The translations under genes were made by a program, and so were the position numbers. A DNA stretch of 60,000 nt from the NCBI RefSeq assembly GCF_029227915.1, contig NC_079889.1, positions 7,690,001 to 7,750,000 on the forward strand. Direction: 5' to 3'. Within the stretch, counting starts at the first letter, position 1; the number at the start of each line of letters is the position of its first letter. The stretch is from Hydractinia symbiolongicarpus (taxonomy: Eukaryota > Cnidaria > Hydrozoa > Anthoathecata > Hydractiniidae). This document shows positions 59,396 through 60,000 of this stretch, piece by piece. The notes below the pieces were generated by a model. That model was not told the DNA's origin. It saw only the letters and a list, made by a program, of their open reading frames with translations, and made no database searches.

Positions 59396-60000
59396 GGGTC
59401 CGTTACACGTAGCAAAGTTTGCAATAGCAAATAACATACAAGTGCTTGTGCAAGTACTTGTACAAGCAGTTGCGCAAGTTTTGTCGATTTCTAATAAAAA
59501 ACAAATGTTGCGCGCTCATTTTAAAAATGATTTTCGAACAAGAAGACGTTGTTTTAATTCTGGCGCTATCGCTGGCAGTAAAAGTGAAGACAAGTCAGTG
59601 CAAAAAAAGCAACGAAAAAGCTTTTGGGTGCGGCCATGGATTCGGATCTTCGTCCACATTAATGTTGGATTCTGTAGCGCGAGGAGTAATATAATCAGAT
59701 AAGAAGCTATCCATCTCCCCATAAAAGGCCATTGGAGAGTAAAAATCTCATCCGAACCTGCTCCACTTTTTCGGACTTTAATACACCTCTTTACAGTGTC
59801 GATATTTCGCCCTATTCCGTTCCGTAAAATACCAATCATCGCTCAATATATCACGTGATGAAATAGCTTTGGTAGGTAAACTTTTGGTTTCAAAGTCAGT
59901 AGCTTTGGAAAAAACAAAAGTGTTGTAAATATTTTTTAGACCACAAACGGAAATGATCAGAGCTAAAAAACACGTGCTCAGCAAATGTTACCATGCGGAG
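59396..60000 (+). mobile_element. possible left part of a PIF/Harbinger-like element
   Basis: TTAAAGGGTCCGTTACACG near 59391 resembles termini I associate with Harbinger elements. It is followed by inverted CAAGTGCTTG and CAAGTACTTG pairs (59450-59470). Downstream, plus-strand frames contain KKQRKSFWVRPWI, similar to the RRxxWVRPW region upstream of Harbinger nuclease domains, then frame changes and stops. The element would continue past the window end. Weak case. Confidence 0.35.

Overview
The window looks like AT-rich nuclear DNA from an invertebrate animal, most likely a cnidarian. This is inferred from spliced genes with GTAAGT-type donors, a THAP-DDE transposase, a helicase-bearing DNA transposon, a SET8-like gene of a kind I associate with cnidarians, and a large Maverick/Polinton. 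No bacterial operons, rRNA or CRISPR arrays are visible. Intact host genes are scarce. Almost every recognisable coding stretch is mobile-element derived or carries inactivating lesions.

Layout. 1-13,300 is mostly non-coding: a tRNA-like sequence (756-823), diverged repeats, a foldback element (4313-4594), a piggyBac-type MITE with TTAA target duplication (8126-8814) and a tRNA-derived SINE (10923-11178). 13,378-17,673 is a 4.3 kb DNA transposon with about 25-bp terminal inverted repeats. It carries two convergent genes: a zinc-finger/DUF6589-like transposase candidate (one in-frame stop) and a RecQ-family helicase (one intron, Walker A segment missing). 20,893-25,389 is a multi-exon gene whose last exons encode a SET8/KMT5A-like SET domain; its exons chain in phase, but several frameshifts and stops suggest decay. 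It is followed on the minus strand by a THAP-DDE transposase gene (25,623-27,353) with a premature stop near its end. Two further non-autonomous DNA elements follow: 28,392-30,221, with GACGTC-rich termini, and 33,143-36,276, with near-identical termini and an ACT target duplication. A small two-exon candidate gene lies at 38,473-39,110.

40,510-58,556 is an 18 kb Maverick/Polinton, clearly more GC-rich than its surroundings and bounded by about 190-210 bp terminal inverted repeats. Left to right it has a protein-primed DNA polymerase B, small membrane proteins, a packaging ATPase, duplicated Bro-N genes, a retroviral-type integrase, a small membrane protein, the major capsid protein, a coiled-coil membrane protein, a candidate minor capsid protein and several small genes. 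Together these would form a self-replicating, integrating, capsid-forming element. This copy is dead: the polymerase has many stops and frameshifts and a lost catalytic Asp, the integrase has lost the segment that carries its catalytic Glu, the capsid genes are frameshifted, and a 5'-truncated non-LTR retrotransposon (46,830-48,880) sits inside the ATPase gene. I could not find the adenovirus-type protease expected in Polintons. The final 600 bases appear to begin a PIF/Harbinger-like element.
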